Positions 35,215-47,200 of a stretch of DNA of 64,000 nucleotides are shown piece by piece; positions within the stretch are counted from its first letter, which is position 1; every line of letters begins with the position of its first letter. The notes beneath the pieces were generated by a model. The model had not been told where the DNA came from and ran no database searches. It saw only the letters and a list, made by a program, of their open reading frames with translations. The DNA is taken from NCBI RefSeq assembly GCF_001905905.1, contig NZ_LIVT01000012.1, forward strand, positions 96,402-160,401, read 5' to 3'. Position numbers and translations under genes: made by a program. Source of the DNA: Streptomyces sp. CB02366 (GTDB lineage Bacteria > Actinomycetota > Actinomycetes > Streptomycetales > Streptomycetaceae).

Positions 35215-35233
35215 TAAGGCTAGGCTGCCCTCA
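35215..35233 (+). promoter_or_regulatory. Iron-box-like site upstream of cchF
   Basis: The 19 bases starting TAAGGCTAGGCT match 14 of 19 positions of the Streptomyces iron-box consensus. It lies in the 137-bp gap between cchE and cchF, about 70 bp before the start, so cchF and the genes after it may have their own iron-controlled promoter. Confidence 0.6.
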
Positions 35234-35304
35234 GTTGATCGGGGTACAGTCTGGCTGTCTCATACGGGGCGCAGTGGGCAGCGCGAAAGCAAGGGAACTG
35301 ACGG

Positions 35305-36357
35305 ATGCTTCTCCATCGAACGACGTCTGCGAAGCCGTGGCGGCGGCTGGCCGCGACCGTGTCCGCCGCGACCCTCGGCGTCGGCCTCCTCGCGGGATGC
35401 GCCGCCGACGCGGCGGACGGGAAGAAGAGCGACGACGCACCGGCCGCCGCCGGGGGAGCCTTCCCGGTCACCGTGGAGCACGCGTTCGGCTCCACCGAGG
35501 TGAAGCAGGCCCCGAAGCGGGTCGTCACCGTCGGCTACACCGACGACCAGGCCGTCCTGGCGTTCGGCGTCAAGCCGGTCGGCATGGTCGACCAGTACCC
35601 CAACCCGGCCGGACAGACGCCCGACGTCAACACCCAGTGGCCCTGGGTGAAGGACCGGTGGGGCGACACCCGCCCCGAGGTCGTCATGAAGAACGGCGAC
35701 GCGGGCCCCAACTTCGAGAAGATCGCCTCCCTGCGCCCCGACCTGATCATCGCGGTCTACTCGGAGGTCGACAAGGCGGCCTACGAGAAGCTCTCCAGGA
35801 TCGCCCCGACCGTCGGACGCACCAAGGGCGAGAAGGAACTCTTCAGCGCCCCCTGGCAGGACAACGCGGTGCACATCGCCAAGGCGCTCGGCAAGGAGAA
35901 GGAGGGCGCCGAACTGGTCGAGGGGATCCAGACCAAGCTGGAGGCCGCCAAGAAGGCCAACCCTCAGTTCGGCGGGCAGAAGGCCGTCGCGGTCTCCTGG
36001 TACAAGGACTCGATCTCGGCGTTCGCCTCCACCGACGTCCGCGGCCGCCTCATCACGGGCACCGGCTTCACCTACCAGGACGAGATCGACAAGGTCGCGG
36101 ACGGCGGCTTCTCCACCGAACTCTCGCCCGAGCGCATCGACCTGATCGACGTCGACCGCATCTTCGTCATCAACGACAAGGCCGACACGGACGCGCTCAA
36201 GAAGTCCGAGCTGTTCGCCAACCTCCCTGCCGTCAAGAACGGCAAGGTCTCCTACCTGCTGGACAGCGAGGGCCCCGCGATCGGCGCGGCGATGTCCCAG
36301 GGCACCCTGCTCTCCCTGCCGTACGCGATCGACGAACTCGTCGAGTCGGCCAAGTAG
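35305..36357 (+). CDS. cchF: Siderophore-binding lipoprotein CchF
   Basis: A 350-residue secreted lipoprotein: basic start, hydrophobic core and lipobox LLAGC with Cys32 as the lipidation site. The mature part is a class III periplasmic-binding-protein fold (FecB-like), with PKRVVTVGYTDDQAVLAFGVKPVGMVD near the N-terminus and LRPDLIIAVYSEVDKAAYEKL. It captures the ferric siderophore outside the membrane for CchCDE. Confidence 0.93.
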   Translation: MLLHRTTSAKPWRRLAATVSAATLGVGLLAGCAADAADGKKSDDAPAAAGGAFPVTVEHAFGSTEVKQAPKRVVTVGYTDDQAVLAFGVKPVGMVDQYPNPAGQTPDVNTQWPWVKDRWGDTRPEVVMKNGDAGPNFEKIASLRPDLIIAVYSEVDKAAYEKLSRIAPTVGRTKGEKELFSAPWQDNAVHIAKALGKEKEGAELVEGIQTKLEAAKKANPQFGGQKAVAVSWYKDSISAFASTDVRGRLITGTGFTYQDEIDKVADGGFSTELSPERIDLIDVDRIFVINDKADTDALKKSELFANLPAVKNGKVSYLLDSEGPAIGAAMSQGTLLSLPYAIDELVESAK

Positions 36358-36403
36358 AGATGACCGCCCGACGGCCCGTACCCCGGCGAGAAGCGGTCCC
36401 CGC

Positions 36404-38197
36404 GTGACCGCCGCCGACACCTCCGCCGCCCCGGCGGCCCTGCGCACGGCCACCGGCGGCGAGGCCGCCCGGTGGGTGACCTCGCACTGCCGCCGGACCC
36501 CGTGGCTGACGGCCTCCACCGTCCTGACCACGGTGGCCGGGGCCGCGCTCCAGGTGCTCCCCGTGCTGCTGCTCAGCCGGGTCGTCGACGGCGTGGTCGG
36601 AGAGGAACCGCGCTCGATCCTGCTCACCGTCGGCGTGCTGATGGTGGCCGCCGCCCTGCTCGGAGCGGCGGCCACCGCCGCCTCCACCTTCCTGATCGGC
36701 AGGCTCGGCGCCGAACTCCTCGCCCGGCTCCGCGAGGAAGCCGTTCGCGCCGTGCTGGGGATGCCCAGCGCCCGCGTCGAGGAGGTCGGCCGCGGCGACG
36801 TGCTCTCCCGCGTCGGCGACGACGTGGCCGTCATCTCCAAGGGCATCAGATCGGCCGTCCCCACCGTTTTCTCGGCGGGCGTCCTGGTCGTCATCGCGAC
36901 CCTCGGCATGTTCGGCCTCGACTGGCGGCTCGGCCTGGCGGGAGCCGGCGCCCTGCCCGCGTACGCGCTCGCGCTGCGCTGGTACCTGCCCCGCTCCGCA
37001 CCCCTGTACCGGCGGCAGCGGATCGCCCAGGCCGACCGGGCCCAGGCCCTGATCAGCGGACTCAACGGCATCGACACGGTCCGGGCCTACCGCCTGGAGG
37101 ACGCCGTACGGGAGAAGGTCACGGGCGAGTCGTGGCGGGTGCGCAACCTCGGCATCGAGGTCTTCCGCTTCTTCGGCCGCTTCGTCGGCCGGGAGAACCG
37201 GGCCGAGTTCATCGGACTCGTCCTGATCCTGGTCGTCGGATACGCCCTGCTGGAGGCGGACGCCGCCACCCTCGGCGAGGTGTCGGCCGCCCCGCTGATG
37301 TTCCACCGGCTGTTCACCCCGCTGGGCGCCATCATGTTCACCTTCGACGAGGCGCAGAAGTCGGGCGCCAGCCTGGCCCGCCTGGTCGGGGTCTTCTCCG
37401 AACCCTCCGAGGAGCGGCTGGTCGGCGACGGCACGGTCGCCACGCCCGGCGTCGAACCGCACCCGGTCACCGTACGCGGCCTCACCTTCACCTACCCCGG
37501 GGCCGAGGAACCTGTGCTGCGCGAGGTCTCCCTGACCATTCCGGCCGGCGGCTCGCTCGCCCTGGTCGGCGCGACGGGCGCGGGGAAGTCCACCCTCGCC
37601 GCGCTCATCGCGGGCATCGGCAGGCCGCAGGCCGGATCGGTGCGCATCGGCGCCCACGACCTCGCCGCCCTGGACGAGGCCGGAGCCCGCGCCCTGGTGA
37701 GCATCCTGACCCAGGAGACCCACGTCTTCTCCGGCCCGCTCGCCGACGACCTGCGGCTCGCCGCACCGCTCGCGAGCGACGCCGAGCTGATGGAGGCCCT
37801 GCGCACGGTCGGCGCGGGGGAGTGGGCCGCACAGCTCCCCGAGGGACTGGACACCCCGGTCGGCGAGGGCGGCGAACGCCTGGACGTCACCAAGGTCGCC
37901 CAGGTGGCCCTGGCCCGGCTGGTGCTCGGCCGGTCGCCCGTGGTGGTGCTCGACGAGTCGACCGCGGAGGCCGGCAGCGAGGGCGCGGCCGAGCTGGAGC
38001 GCGCCGTGCTGGCCGCCTGCTCCGGCCGCACCACGCTGTTCGTGGCCCACCGGCTGACCCAGGCGATGGCCGCCGACCGCATCGCCGTCCTGGACGGGGG
38101 CCGCGTGGTGGAGGAGGGGACACACGGCGAACTGGTCGCGCTGGGCGGACAGTACGCCCGGCTGTGGCGTGCGTGGCGAGAGGGAAGTCAGACGTGA
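36404..38197 (+). CDS. cchG: ABC exporter half-transporter CchG (canonical Walker motifs, degenerate signature)
   Basis: A 597-residue half-transporter: six membrane helices (~30-320) and one ATPase domain. Walker A VGATGAGKST (~388), Q-loop in LTQETHVF, Walker B VVVLDEST (~514) with the catalytic Glu, and H-loop LFVAHRL (~547) are intact. Where LSGGQ should be, it reads GERLDVTKVAQVALAR. CchI shows the reverse pattern, so the two probably form a heterodimer that exports the finished siderophore. GTG start at 36404, 46 bp after cchF; 54 bp precede cchH. Confidence 0.9.
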   Translation: MTAADTSAAPAALRTATGGEAARWVTSHCRRTPWLTASTVLTTVAGAALQVLPVLLLSRVVDGVVGEEPRSILLTVGVLMVAAALLGAAATAASTFLIGRLGAELLARLREEAVRAVLGMPSARVEEVGRGDVLSRVGDDVAVISKGIRSAVPTVFSAGVLVVIATLGMFGLDWRLGLAGAGALPAYALALRWYLPRSAPLYRRQRIAQADRAQALISGLNGIDTVRAYRLEDAVREKVTGESWRVRNLGIEVFRFFGRFVGRENRAEFIGLVLILVVGYALLEADAATLGEVSAAPLMFHRLFTPLGAIMFTFDEAQKSGASLARLVGVFSEPSEERLVGDGTVATPGVEPHPVTVRGLTFTYPGAEEPVLREVSLTIPAGGSLALVGATGAGKSTLAALIAGIGRPQAGSVRIGAHDLAALDEAGARALVSILTQETHVFSGPLADDLRLAAPLASDAELMEALRTVGAGEWAAQLPEGLDTPVGEGGERLDVTKVAQVALARLVLGRSPVVVLDESTAEAGSEGAAELERAVLAACSGRTTLFVAHRLTQAMAADRIAVLDGGRVVEEGTHGELVALGGQYARLWRAWREGSQT

Positions 38198-38251
38198 CCC
38201 CGCCGAGGAGGCGGGCCCACGTGCCTACCGCGAAAGGTTGCTGAGACGTCG

Positions 38252-41200
38252 ATGGCGGAACCGAGTGCTCCTGGCATACAGCTGTCCCCCACCCGGCTGG
38301 CCGCCCTGCGGCGGCGGACCGGCGACCACGACGACCGGACCCTCGTCGGGGCATGCGCGGCCGGGCTCGCGTACTGGGCGGCCGGCGCGGCCCCCGAGGG
38401 CACGGACCTCGCCCCCACCACCCCCTTCCCGGACCTCATCGCCCCTCGCCACGCGGCCGGCGGCGCCAACGCGGGGTGGGAGATCGACGAACGGACCCTC
38501 GCCATCACCGTGCCGCCCGGCGTGGACCGCGCCGAGGCGCAGCGGACCCTGGACGACCTGGCCGACTTCCCCGACCGGCCCCTCGGCGCCATCGGCCCGT
38601 CCGACGCCCGGCAGCGGGCCGAGGAACTGGCCCGCTGGAACGACACCCGGGCCGACCGCCTCCGCCCGACCGTCATGGAGCTCTTCCGCGAGCAGGCGCG
38701 CCTGCGGCCGGACGCCGTCGCGATCGTCGACGAGCACCGCTCCCTGACGTACCGCGAAACCGCCGAGCTGTCCGCGCAGCTGGCCCACCACCTGATCGAA
38801 CGCGGGCTCGGCCCCGAGGAGGTCGTCGGCATCTCGCTCGGCCGGTCCGCCGAACTGGTCGTCGGCCTCCTCGCCGTGCTCCAGGCCCGGGGCGCGTTCG
38901 TCCCCCTCGACCCCCAGTGGCCCGCAGGCCGCCGGGCCACCGTCGTCGAGGACGCCCGAATCGTGCTCCAGCTCAACTCCACCGGCAAGGCCGACGCCGG
39001 GGAACCGGACGCCGTCGCCGTGGACCTCGGCGACTGGAAGTACGGCGCCCACCCGGCGGACGCACCCGAGGCCGCCCTCTCCGGCGACGCCCTGGCCTAC
39101 GTGATCTTCACCTCCGGCTCCACCGGACGCCCCAAGGGGGCCATGATCCGGCACGAGGCGATCAGCGAGCGCCTGCTCTGGCAGTCCGGCGAGATCCTCC
39201 ACTTCGGCCCCGACGACGCCTCCCTCTTCAAGGCCCCGCTCTCCTTCGACATCTCCGTCAACGAGATCTTCCTGCCGCTGGTCACCGGCGGGCGGCTCGT
39301 GGTCCTGCGGCCCGGAGGCGAACGCGACCCGCACCACCTGCTCGGCGTGATCGCCGAACAGGGCGTCACCTTCACCTACCTGGTCTCGTCCATGCTGGAC
39401 GTCCTCCTGGAGATCGCCGGCGACTCCGGCCGCCTGGACAGCCTGCGCCACGTCTGGTGCGGCGGCGAGGTCCTCACCCCCGAGCTGTACGAGCGGTTCC
39501 GCGACCGCCTCGACATCCCCCTCTACCACGGCTACGGCCCCGCCGAGACGACCATCGGCGTCTCCCACGTCATCTACCGCGGAGCCGCCGAGCGCCTGTC
39601 CACCTCGATCGGCAAGGCCAACCCCAACACCCAGCTCTACGTCCTCGACGAGGAACTGCGCCCCGTCCCGGTCGGCGTCGGCGGTGAACTGTACGTCGGG
39701 GGGCTCCTGCTGGGGCGCGGCTACGCGAGCGCGCCCGGTCTCACCGCCTCCCGCTTCGTCGCCAACCCCTTCGCCTCGGACGGATCCCGGCTCTACCGCA
39801 CCGGCGACCTGGCACGGTACGCCCCCGACGGGTCACTGGACTTCCTCGGCCGCGCCGACAACCAGGTCAAGATCCGCGGCATGCGGCTGGAGATCGAGGA
39901 CGTCGAGGCCGCTCTCGCCGAACACCCCGGCGTCCGGCACACCTGCGTCGTCGCGAAGAAGAACACCGCGGGCGGCACCTACCTGGTCGGCTACGTCATC
40001 CCCGCCGGCGACCACCAGGACCTGAGCGCGGACGAGGTCAAGGCGTGGGCCGCCGCCCACCTCGTCGAGTACATGGTGCCCGCCCGCCTCGTCGTCCTGG
40101 CGGAGTTCCCGCTCACCGCCAACGGCAAGATCGACCGGAGGGCGCTGCCGGAGCCCCTCGTCTACGCCGGCGCCCTCGTCGCGCCCGCCACCGAGAACGA
40201 GCGCCTGGTCTGCGAGGCCGTCGCCTCGGTGCTGCGCCTGGACGCGGTCGGCACGGACCAGGACTTCTTCCAGCTCGGCGGCGACAGCATCCTCGCGATC
40301 TCCCTGCTCGCCGCCCTGCGCGACGCCGGCCTCCACGTGACGGCCCGACAGATCTTCGCCCACACCGTCGTCGGGGCGCTGGCGGCGGTGGCGAGCCGGG
40401 AGTCCGCCGCCGTGGACCACGGGGACGTCGCCACCGGCGCCGTCACGGGGTCGCCCATCCTGCGGTGGCTCGGCGAGACCACCGACGCCGTCGACGGCTT
40501 CGTCCAGTCGGTCGTCCTCACCACCCCGGCCGAGCTGACCGCCGAAGCGCTCGACACCCTGCTCACCGCCGTGCTCGCCCGCCACGACATGCTCCGGGCC
40601 AGGCTCGTACGCGGCGAACACTGGGGCTTCGACGTCCCCGAAGCCTCAACGGCCCCCCGCTGCTGGGAAGAGAGCGACGCCCCCCTGGAGGAATGCGTCG
40701 CCCGCGCCACCCGAGCACTCGACCCGGACAGCGGCGTCATGCTGCGCGCCGTCTGGCGCCGCGCGGCACGCCGGCTCGTCCTGGTCGCCCACCACGTGGT
40801 GATCGACGGTGTGTCCTGGCGTGTCCTGATGGACGACCTGGCCACGGCCTGGCACCGGCACACCATCGGAGAACCCGTCGAACTGCCCCCGGTGGGCACC
40901 TCGTTCCGCCGCTGGACCCAGCTCCTGGAACGCACCCCGTTCGACGCGCACCGCATGTACTACACCGCCCCGCCGCCCGCCCCCGACGCGCCGCTCGGCA
41001 GGCGCGCCCTCACCGACGCCGACACCGTGGAACGGGAACGGACCCGCACCGTCTCCCTCGAACCGGCGCCCACGGCCGCACTGCTCGGCGAGATCCCCGC
41101 CGCCTTCCACGCGGGCGTCAACGACGTCCTGCTGACCGCACTGGCCGTCGCCCTCGCCCGGTGGCGCCGCGACCGGGGACAGGACCAGACGTTCGCCCGC

Positions 41201-44200
41201 ATAGAACTGGAAGGCCACGGCCGGGAGGGCCGCTTCATCGCGGAGGCGGCCGGATTCGAGCCCGAACTCTCGCGCACCGTCGGCTGGTTCACCACCCTCT
41301 TCCCGGTCACCGTGGACCCCGGCGCGGCCCCGGACCTCACCGACCCCGACTACCTCGTCACCGCCCTCAAGGCCGTCAAGGAAGACCTCGCCCGGGTGCC
41401 GGCCAACGGCCTCTCCTACGGCGTCCTGCGCCACCTCGGCGGCGACCTGCCGGCCGGCCCCGCACCGCAGGTGCTCTTCAACTACCTCGGCCGATTCGGT
41501 GCGGGATCCGATGGTGACTGGCAACACGCCTCGGACGTAGGGCAGTTGGGCGAGAAGCGCGACCCGAGGATGCGACTGCCGCGGGCCCTGGAGTTCAACG
41601 CCGTCGCCGAAGCCGGCCCGAACGGCTCCTACCAACTGGTCACCACCCTCTCGTGGCCCGAGGGCGTGTTCACCGAGGAGGACATCACCGCCCTCTGCGA
41701 CCACTTCCACTCCACCCTCACCGCGCTCGCCGCGCTCGACGGCGGCGGCCACACACCCGGCGCCTTCCCGCTGGTGCCGCTGACGCAGGCCGACGTCGAC
41801 GCCCTGGACAGCCCCGCGCTGTACGACATCCTGCCGCTCACCCCGCTCCAGGAGGGGCTCTACTTCCACTCCGTCTTCGACGGCGAGGCCACCGGCGCCT
41901 ACGTCGAACAGCAACTGCTGAGCCTGGACGGAGAGGTGGACGCCGACCGGCTGGAGACGGCCGCCGCCCGGCTCCTCACGCTCCACCCCAACCTCGCCGC
42001 CCGCTTCACCGCCCTCGCCGACGGCCGGGTCGTCTCCGTCGTCGAGACGGGCGCCCGCCCGGCCTTCACCGTGCTGGACCGCCCCGGACTCACCGACGAG
42101 GAGCTCCGCGACCTCGCCGAGCAGGACCGCAGGGCCGGCTTCGACCTCGCCGCCGGGCCCCTCATGCGCTTCACGCTCGTCCGCGCCGGCGCGGGCCGTA
42201 CGACCCTGGTGCAGACCGTGCACCACATCATCGCGGACGGCTGGTCGGTGCCGCCGATGCTCCGTGCGCTGCTGGCCGAGTACCACGCCCCCGGATCGGT
42301 CCACCCCCTCGGCGGCTACCGCGACTACGTGGAGTGGCTCGCCGGGCGGGACCGGGAAGAGAGCGACCGGGTGTGGCGTGAGGAGCTGGCCGCCCTGCCC
42401 GGCCCCTCCCTGGTGGCCGAAGGCCACACCCCCTCCGGACGGTTCGCGGACGTCTCGGCCGACTTCACCGACGACGTCGAGTCCGCCGCCCGCTCGGCCG
42501 GGGTCTCCCTGAGCGTGGCCGTGCACAGCGCGTGGGCGGTGACCCTGGGCGGTCTCCTGGGCGGCAGGGACGTCGTCTTCGGCTCCACCGTCTCCGGGCG
42601 TGACGCCGAGGTTCCCGGCATCCGCGACCTGGTGGGCCTCTTCATCAACACCATTCCGGTACGCGCCCGTTGGTCCGCAACCGACACGGCCGCCGACCTG
42701 CTCGACGCCGTGAGGCTCCACCAGGGAGCGGTCCTGGCCCACCAGCACGTCTCCCTGGCGCGGATCGGGCGACTGAGCGGGGCGGGCTCCCTGTTCGACA
42801 CCCTCGTCGTGTTCGACGTCCCGACCGACGTGGCCGCGCTGCGCGGACCCGACCACACCCTCGTCATCACCGGCATCGTCAACGAGGGTGCTCCGCACTA
42901 CCCGTTGACCCTCGTCGTCGAACGCGTCCCGGGCGGCCGGTCGCGGTTCCAGCTGATCTACGACGGCGAACTCCTGCGCCCCACGAGCGCCGAGGCGATC
43001 CTGCACACCTTCACCCGGGCGCTCACCGACCTGCTCGACCGCCCGGACGAGCAGGTCGACGCCCTGGTCCAAACGCCCGGCAGGCTCCCGGCACGCCGGG
43101 AACCGACCACTCTCGGCGAGCTGTTCGACGCGGCCGTCCGCCGCGACCCGGCCGCCACCGCCGTCACCCAGTGCGCACTGGACGGCGGCGAGCGCTCCCT
43201 CACCTACGGCGAACTGGCCGCCGCGAAGGACGCGCTGGCCGCGACGCTGCGCGCCACGGGGGTCCGCCCCGGGCAACGGGTCGCCGTCGCCGTGCCGCGC
43301 TCCGTGGAACAGGTCGTCGCCCTGGTCGCCGTCGTCGCCGCCGGAGGCGCGTACGTACCCCTGGACACGGCCTATCCGGACGAACGGCTGGAGTACATCC
43401 TCGCCGACGCCGCCCCGCAGGCCGTCCTCGTGGACCGGGAGCAGCGGGACCGCTTCACCCGGCTGCTGGACCGGTCGGGCGTGACGGCCCGGATCCTCGT
43501 TCAGGGCGAGGAAACCCCGCCCGCCGAACATCCGGTGGGCGAAGAGCCGCCCGCCGCCCGCCCCGGGGATCCGGCGTACGTCATCTACACCTCCGGTTCC
43601 ACCGGCCGGCCCAAGGGCGTCCTCGTCCCGCACTCCGCGGTGACGACGCTCCTCGCCAACACCCGGGCGGACATGGAGTTCGGCCCGGACGACGTCTGGG
43701 TCCAGTTCCACTCCTTCTCCTTCGACTTCGCGGTCTGGGAGCTGTGGGGCGCGCTCGCGCACGGCGGCGAACTGCTGGTGCCGGAGTACGGGCTGACCCG
43801 TTCACCGGTCGACTTCCACCGGCTGCTCCGGGAGCACGGCGTGACCGTGCTCAACCAGACCCCGTCCGCCTTCCACCGGTTCGCCGAGGCCGACCTGCAC
43901 GCCGAGCAGCCGGTCACGACGCTGCGCCGCATCGTCTTCGGCGGCGAGGCGCTCGACCCGGGCCGGCTGCGCGGCTGGGTGGAGCGGCACGGGACGGCCT
44001 CGCCCGAGCTGGTCAACATGTACGGCATCACCGAGACCACCGTGCACGTCACCCACCGGGTGCTGACGGAGGAGGACTTCGCCCGGGACGACGACGCCAG
44101 CCCCATCGGCGGACCGATCCCCGGCCTGACCGTCCATGTGCTCGACGACCGGCTGCGGCCGGCGCCGCCGGGCCGGGTGGGCGCCGTCTACGTCGCGGGC

Positions 44201-47200
44201 GACCAACTGGCCCTCGGCTACCTGGGCCGCCCCGGCCTCACCGCCGGGCGCTTCGTCGCGAACCCCTTCGCGGCGGACGGCTCCCGCATGTACCACACCG
44301 GAGACCTCGCCCGCCGGACCCTGGACGGCGACCTGGAGTTCGCCGGCCGCGCCGACGACCAGGTGCAGCTCAAGGGGTTCCGCATCGAACCGGGCGAGGT
44401 CGAGAACGCGGTGCGGGAGGTGGACGGCGTCGTCGACGCGGCGGTCACCGTGGCGGACGGCGGCGACCACCTCGTCGCCCACGTCGTCGGCGACCCGCCC
44501 GCCGACCTCACCGCCCGGCTCGCCGCCAGACTGCCCGCCCACATGGTGCCGGCCCGCGTGCTGCCCGTCGAGGCGCTGCCGCTGACCGTCAACGGCAAGC
44601 TGGACCGCAAGGCCCTCGCCGAGCGGGCGGCCCGACAGGACGCCCCGCCCCCGCAGACCGCGCCGGACGACGCCGGCGGCTCGGCGCTCACCGCGCTGAC
44701 CGGCGTCTTCGCCGAGGCTCTGCCCGGCGCGGCCGTCGACGCCGACACGGACTTCTTCGGCGCGGGCGGCGACAGCATCGTCGCCATCACCGTGATCAAC
44801 CGCGCGCGGGCGCTCGGCCTGCCGATCGCGCCCCGGGACGTGTTCCTGTTCCGGACGCCGCGCGCCCTCGCCGACCACCTCGCCACCTGCGCCCCGCAGG
44901 CGGCCTCCCCGCCGTCCACCCGCCGCGAGGACGGCCCGCTGCCGCCCACGCCGATCATCCTGCGCCAGCGGGAGCTGGGCGCGCCGCTCGCCGGATTCGC
45001 CCAGGCCAGAGCGGTGCCGGTCCCGGAAGGCGCCGGTCTCGCGGACATCCGGCGCGCGGCCGACGCCGTCGTGGCCGCACACCCGGTCCTGAGACTGCGC
45101 CTGCACGTCGAGCACGGCGTGTGGTCCCTGCGCACCGAACCGCCCCGCGCGGCCGTCGTCCTGCCCGAGCACACCGGCGACGCCGAGGCCGCCGCGAACG
45201 GCGCGGCCCGCCGCCTCGACCCGGAGGCCGGGGAGGTCATCGCGTTCTCCTGGCTCGCGGCGAGCCGCACCCTGGTCGTCACCGTCCACCACCTCGCCGT
45301 GGACGCGGTGTCCTGGCTCGTCCTCCTCGACGACCTGGCCACCGCCCTGGACGGAGCCGCGCTACCCCCGCCGACCACCTCCTACGCGGCGTACGCCGAA
45401 GCGCTCGCCGTACGGTCCGCCGAACGGGCCGACGACCTCGGCCACTGGATCGCCACGCTCCGGGCCCCGGCCCTCCTGCCCGCCGTCCGGGGACTCAGGG
45501 AGACCACCGTCGCCCTGGCGCCCGGCGTGAGCGACCAGGTCACCCGCACCGCCCCCGGGGCGCTCGGCATCGGCCTCACCGAGCTGCTGTGCGGCGCCCT
45601 GCGCACCGCGTTGACGCGCGTCCAGGCCACGCCCACCGACCTCGCCGTCGAGCTGGAGCGGCACGGCCGGACCCCGGTGGCGGAGCACCACGACTACTCC
45701 CGTACCGTCGGCTGGTTCACCTCCATCGCCCCCGTGCGCCTGGCCGCCCACACCGACCCCGTCGCGGCGGCGCGCGAGGTCGCCGAACGCCAGCCGGACG
45801 AGAGCGGGCACGCCGCCTACGGACGGCTGCGGTACCTCAACCCGCAGACGGCCCCGCTGCTGACCGCCCGGCCGCAGATCCTGTTCAACTACCTCGGCCG
45901 GGGCAGCGAGTCCGAGGCCCTGCGGATCACCGGCGCGACCCCGGCGAGCAGCCCGTACGCCGTCGAGGTCAACGCCTGGACCGACGAGGCCACCGGCCGC
46001 CTCCACGCCGGCTTCACCCTCGCCGAAGGCGTTCCCGACGCGATCACCGGACACTGGCTGGCCGCCCTGGAGCAGATCGCGGACGCGTCCGCGACGGCGG
46101 AGCGCACGGCGCCGGTCACCCCGCTCCAGCGGGGCCTGTACTTCCAGTCCCAACTGGCGGGCGCGGCCGGGCACTACGTCGCCCAGAGCTACTTCGCCTT
46201 CGACCGGCCCCTGGACGCCGACGCCCTGTCCGAGGCGATGGCCCGGGTGATCTCCCGACACCCCGTCGTCGGCGCGGGCTTCACCACCGACGACGACGGC
46301 AACCCGGTCCAGCACCTCAGGGCCGGCCGCCGCGTCGCCGTCCGCACCGTCCACCTGAGGACCCGGGCCGAGGCGGAGGCCCTGCGCACCGAGGACCGCG
46401 AGCGCGGATTCGACCCGGGGGAGCCGCCCCTGGTGCGGATGACCGTGGTGCGCGGCCTCGAAGGCGGCGACGGCCTGCTGCTCAGCTACCACCTCCTGCT
46501 CTGGGACGGCTGGTCGCGCGAGATCCTGCTGCGCGACCTGTTCGACGCCTACGAGGCCGTCGTGGCGGGCCGGCCGTGGGACGCCTCACCGGCCGTGCCC
46601 GGCTTCGAGGAGTACGCCCGGGCCCTCGCCGCCAAGGACCCGGCCGCTTCCGAGCGCTTCTGGGCCGACCACCTGGCGGGCCTGCCGGGGCCGACCCTGC
46701 TCGCCGGGCCGGCCCCCGTCCTGCGGGAGGAGCTGCCGCAGCCGCTCACGCGCACGTTCCCGGCCGACCTGTCCCACCTGCTGCGCGAGACGGCCCGGAC
46801 CCGGGGCGTCACCCTGAACTCGGTGCTGACCGGCGCCTTCGGCCTCCTCCTCGGAGCCCGCACCGGACGCTCCGACGCCGTCTTCGGCGTCACCGTCTCC
46901 GGCCGCGAGGGCGACGGGCACGGCGGCATCGTCGGCGTCCTGCTCAACACGGTCCCGATGTGGACGCGCGCCCGCCCCGACGACACCGTCGACGCCTACC
47001 TGTCGTCCGTGCAGGAGGCGCGGGTGGCCGCCATGGAGCACGAGCACCTCGGGCTCGGCGAGATCCAGCGCGCCGCAGGACACGACACCCTCTTCGACAA
47101 CCTGTTCGTCCTCCAGAACTTCCTGGACCCGGACGCCTTCGCCGAGATGAACGCCCGCCACGGCATCACCTCCGTACAGGCGGACGACTCCACGCACTAC

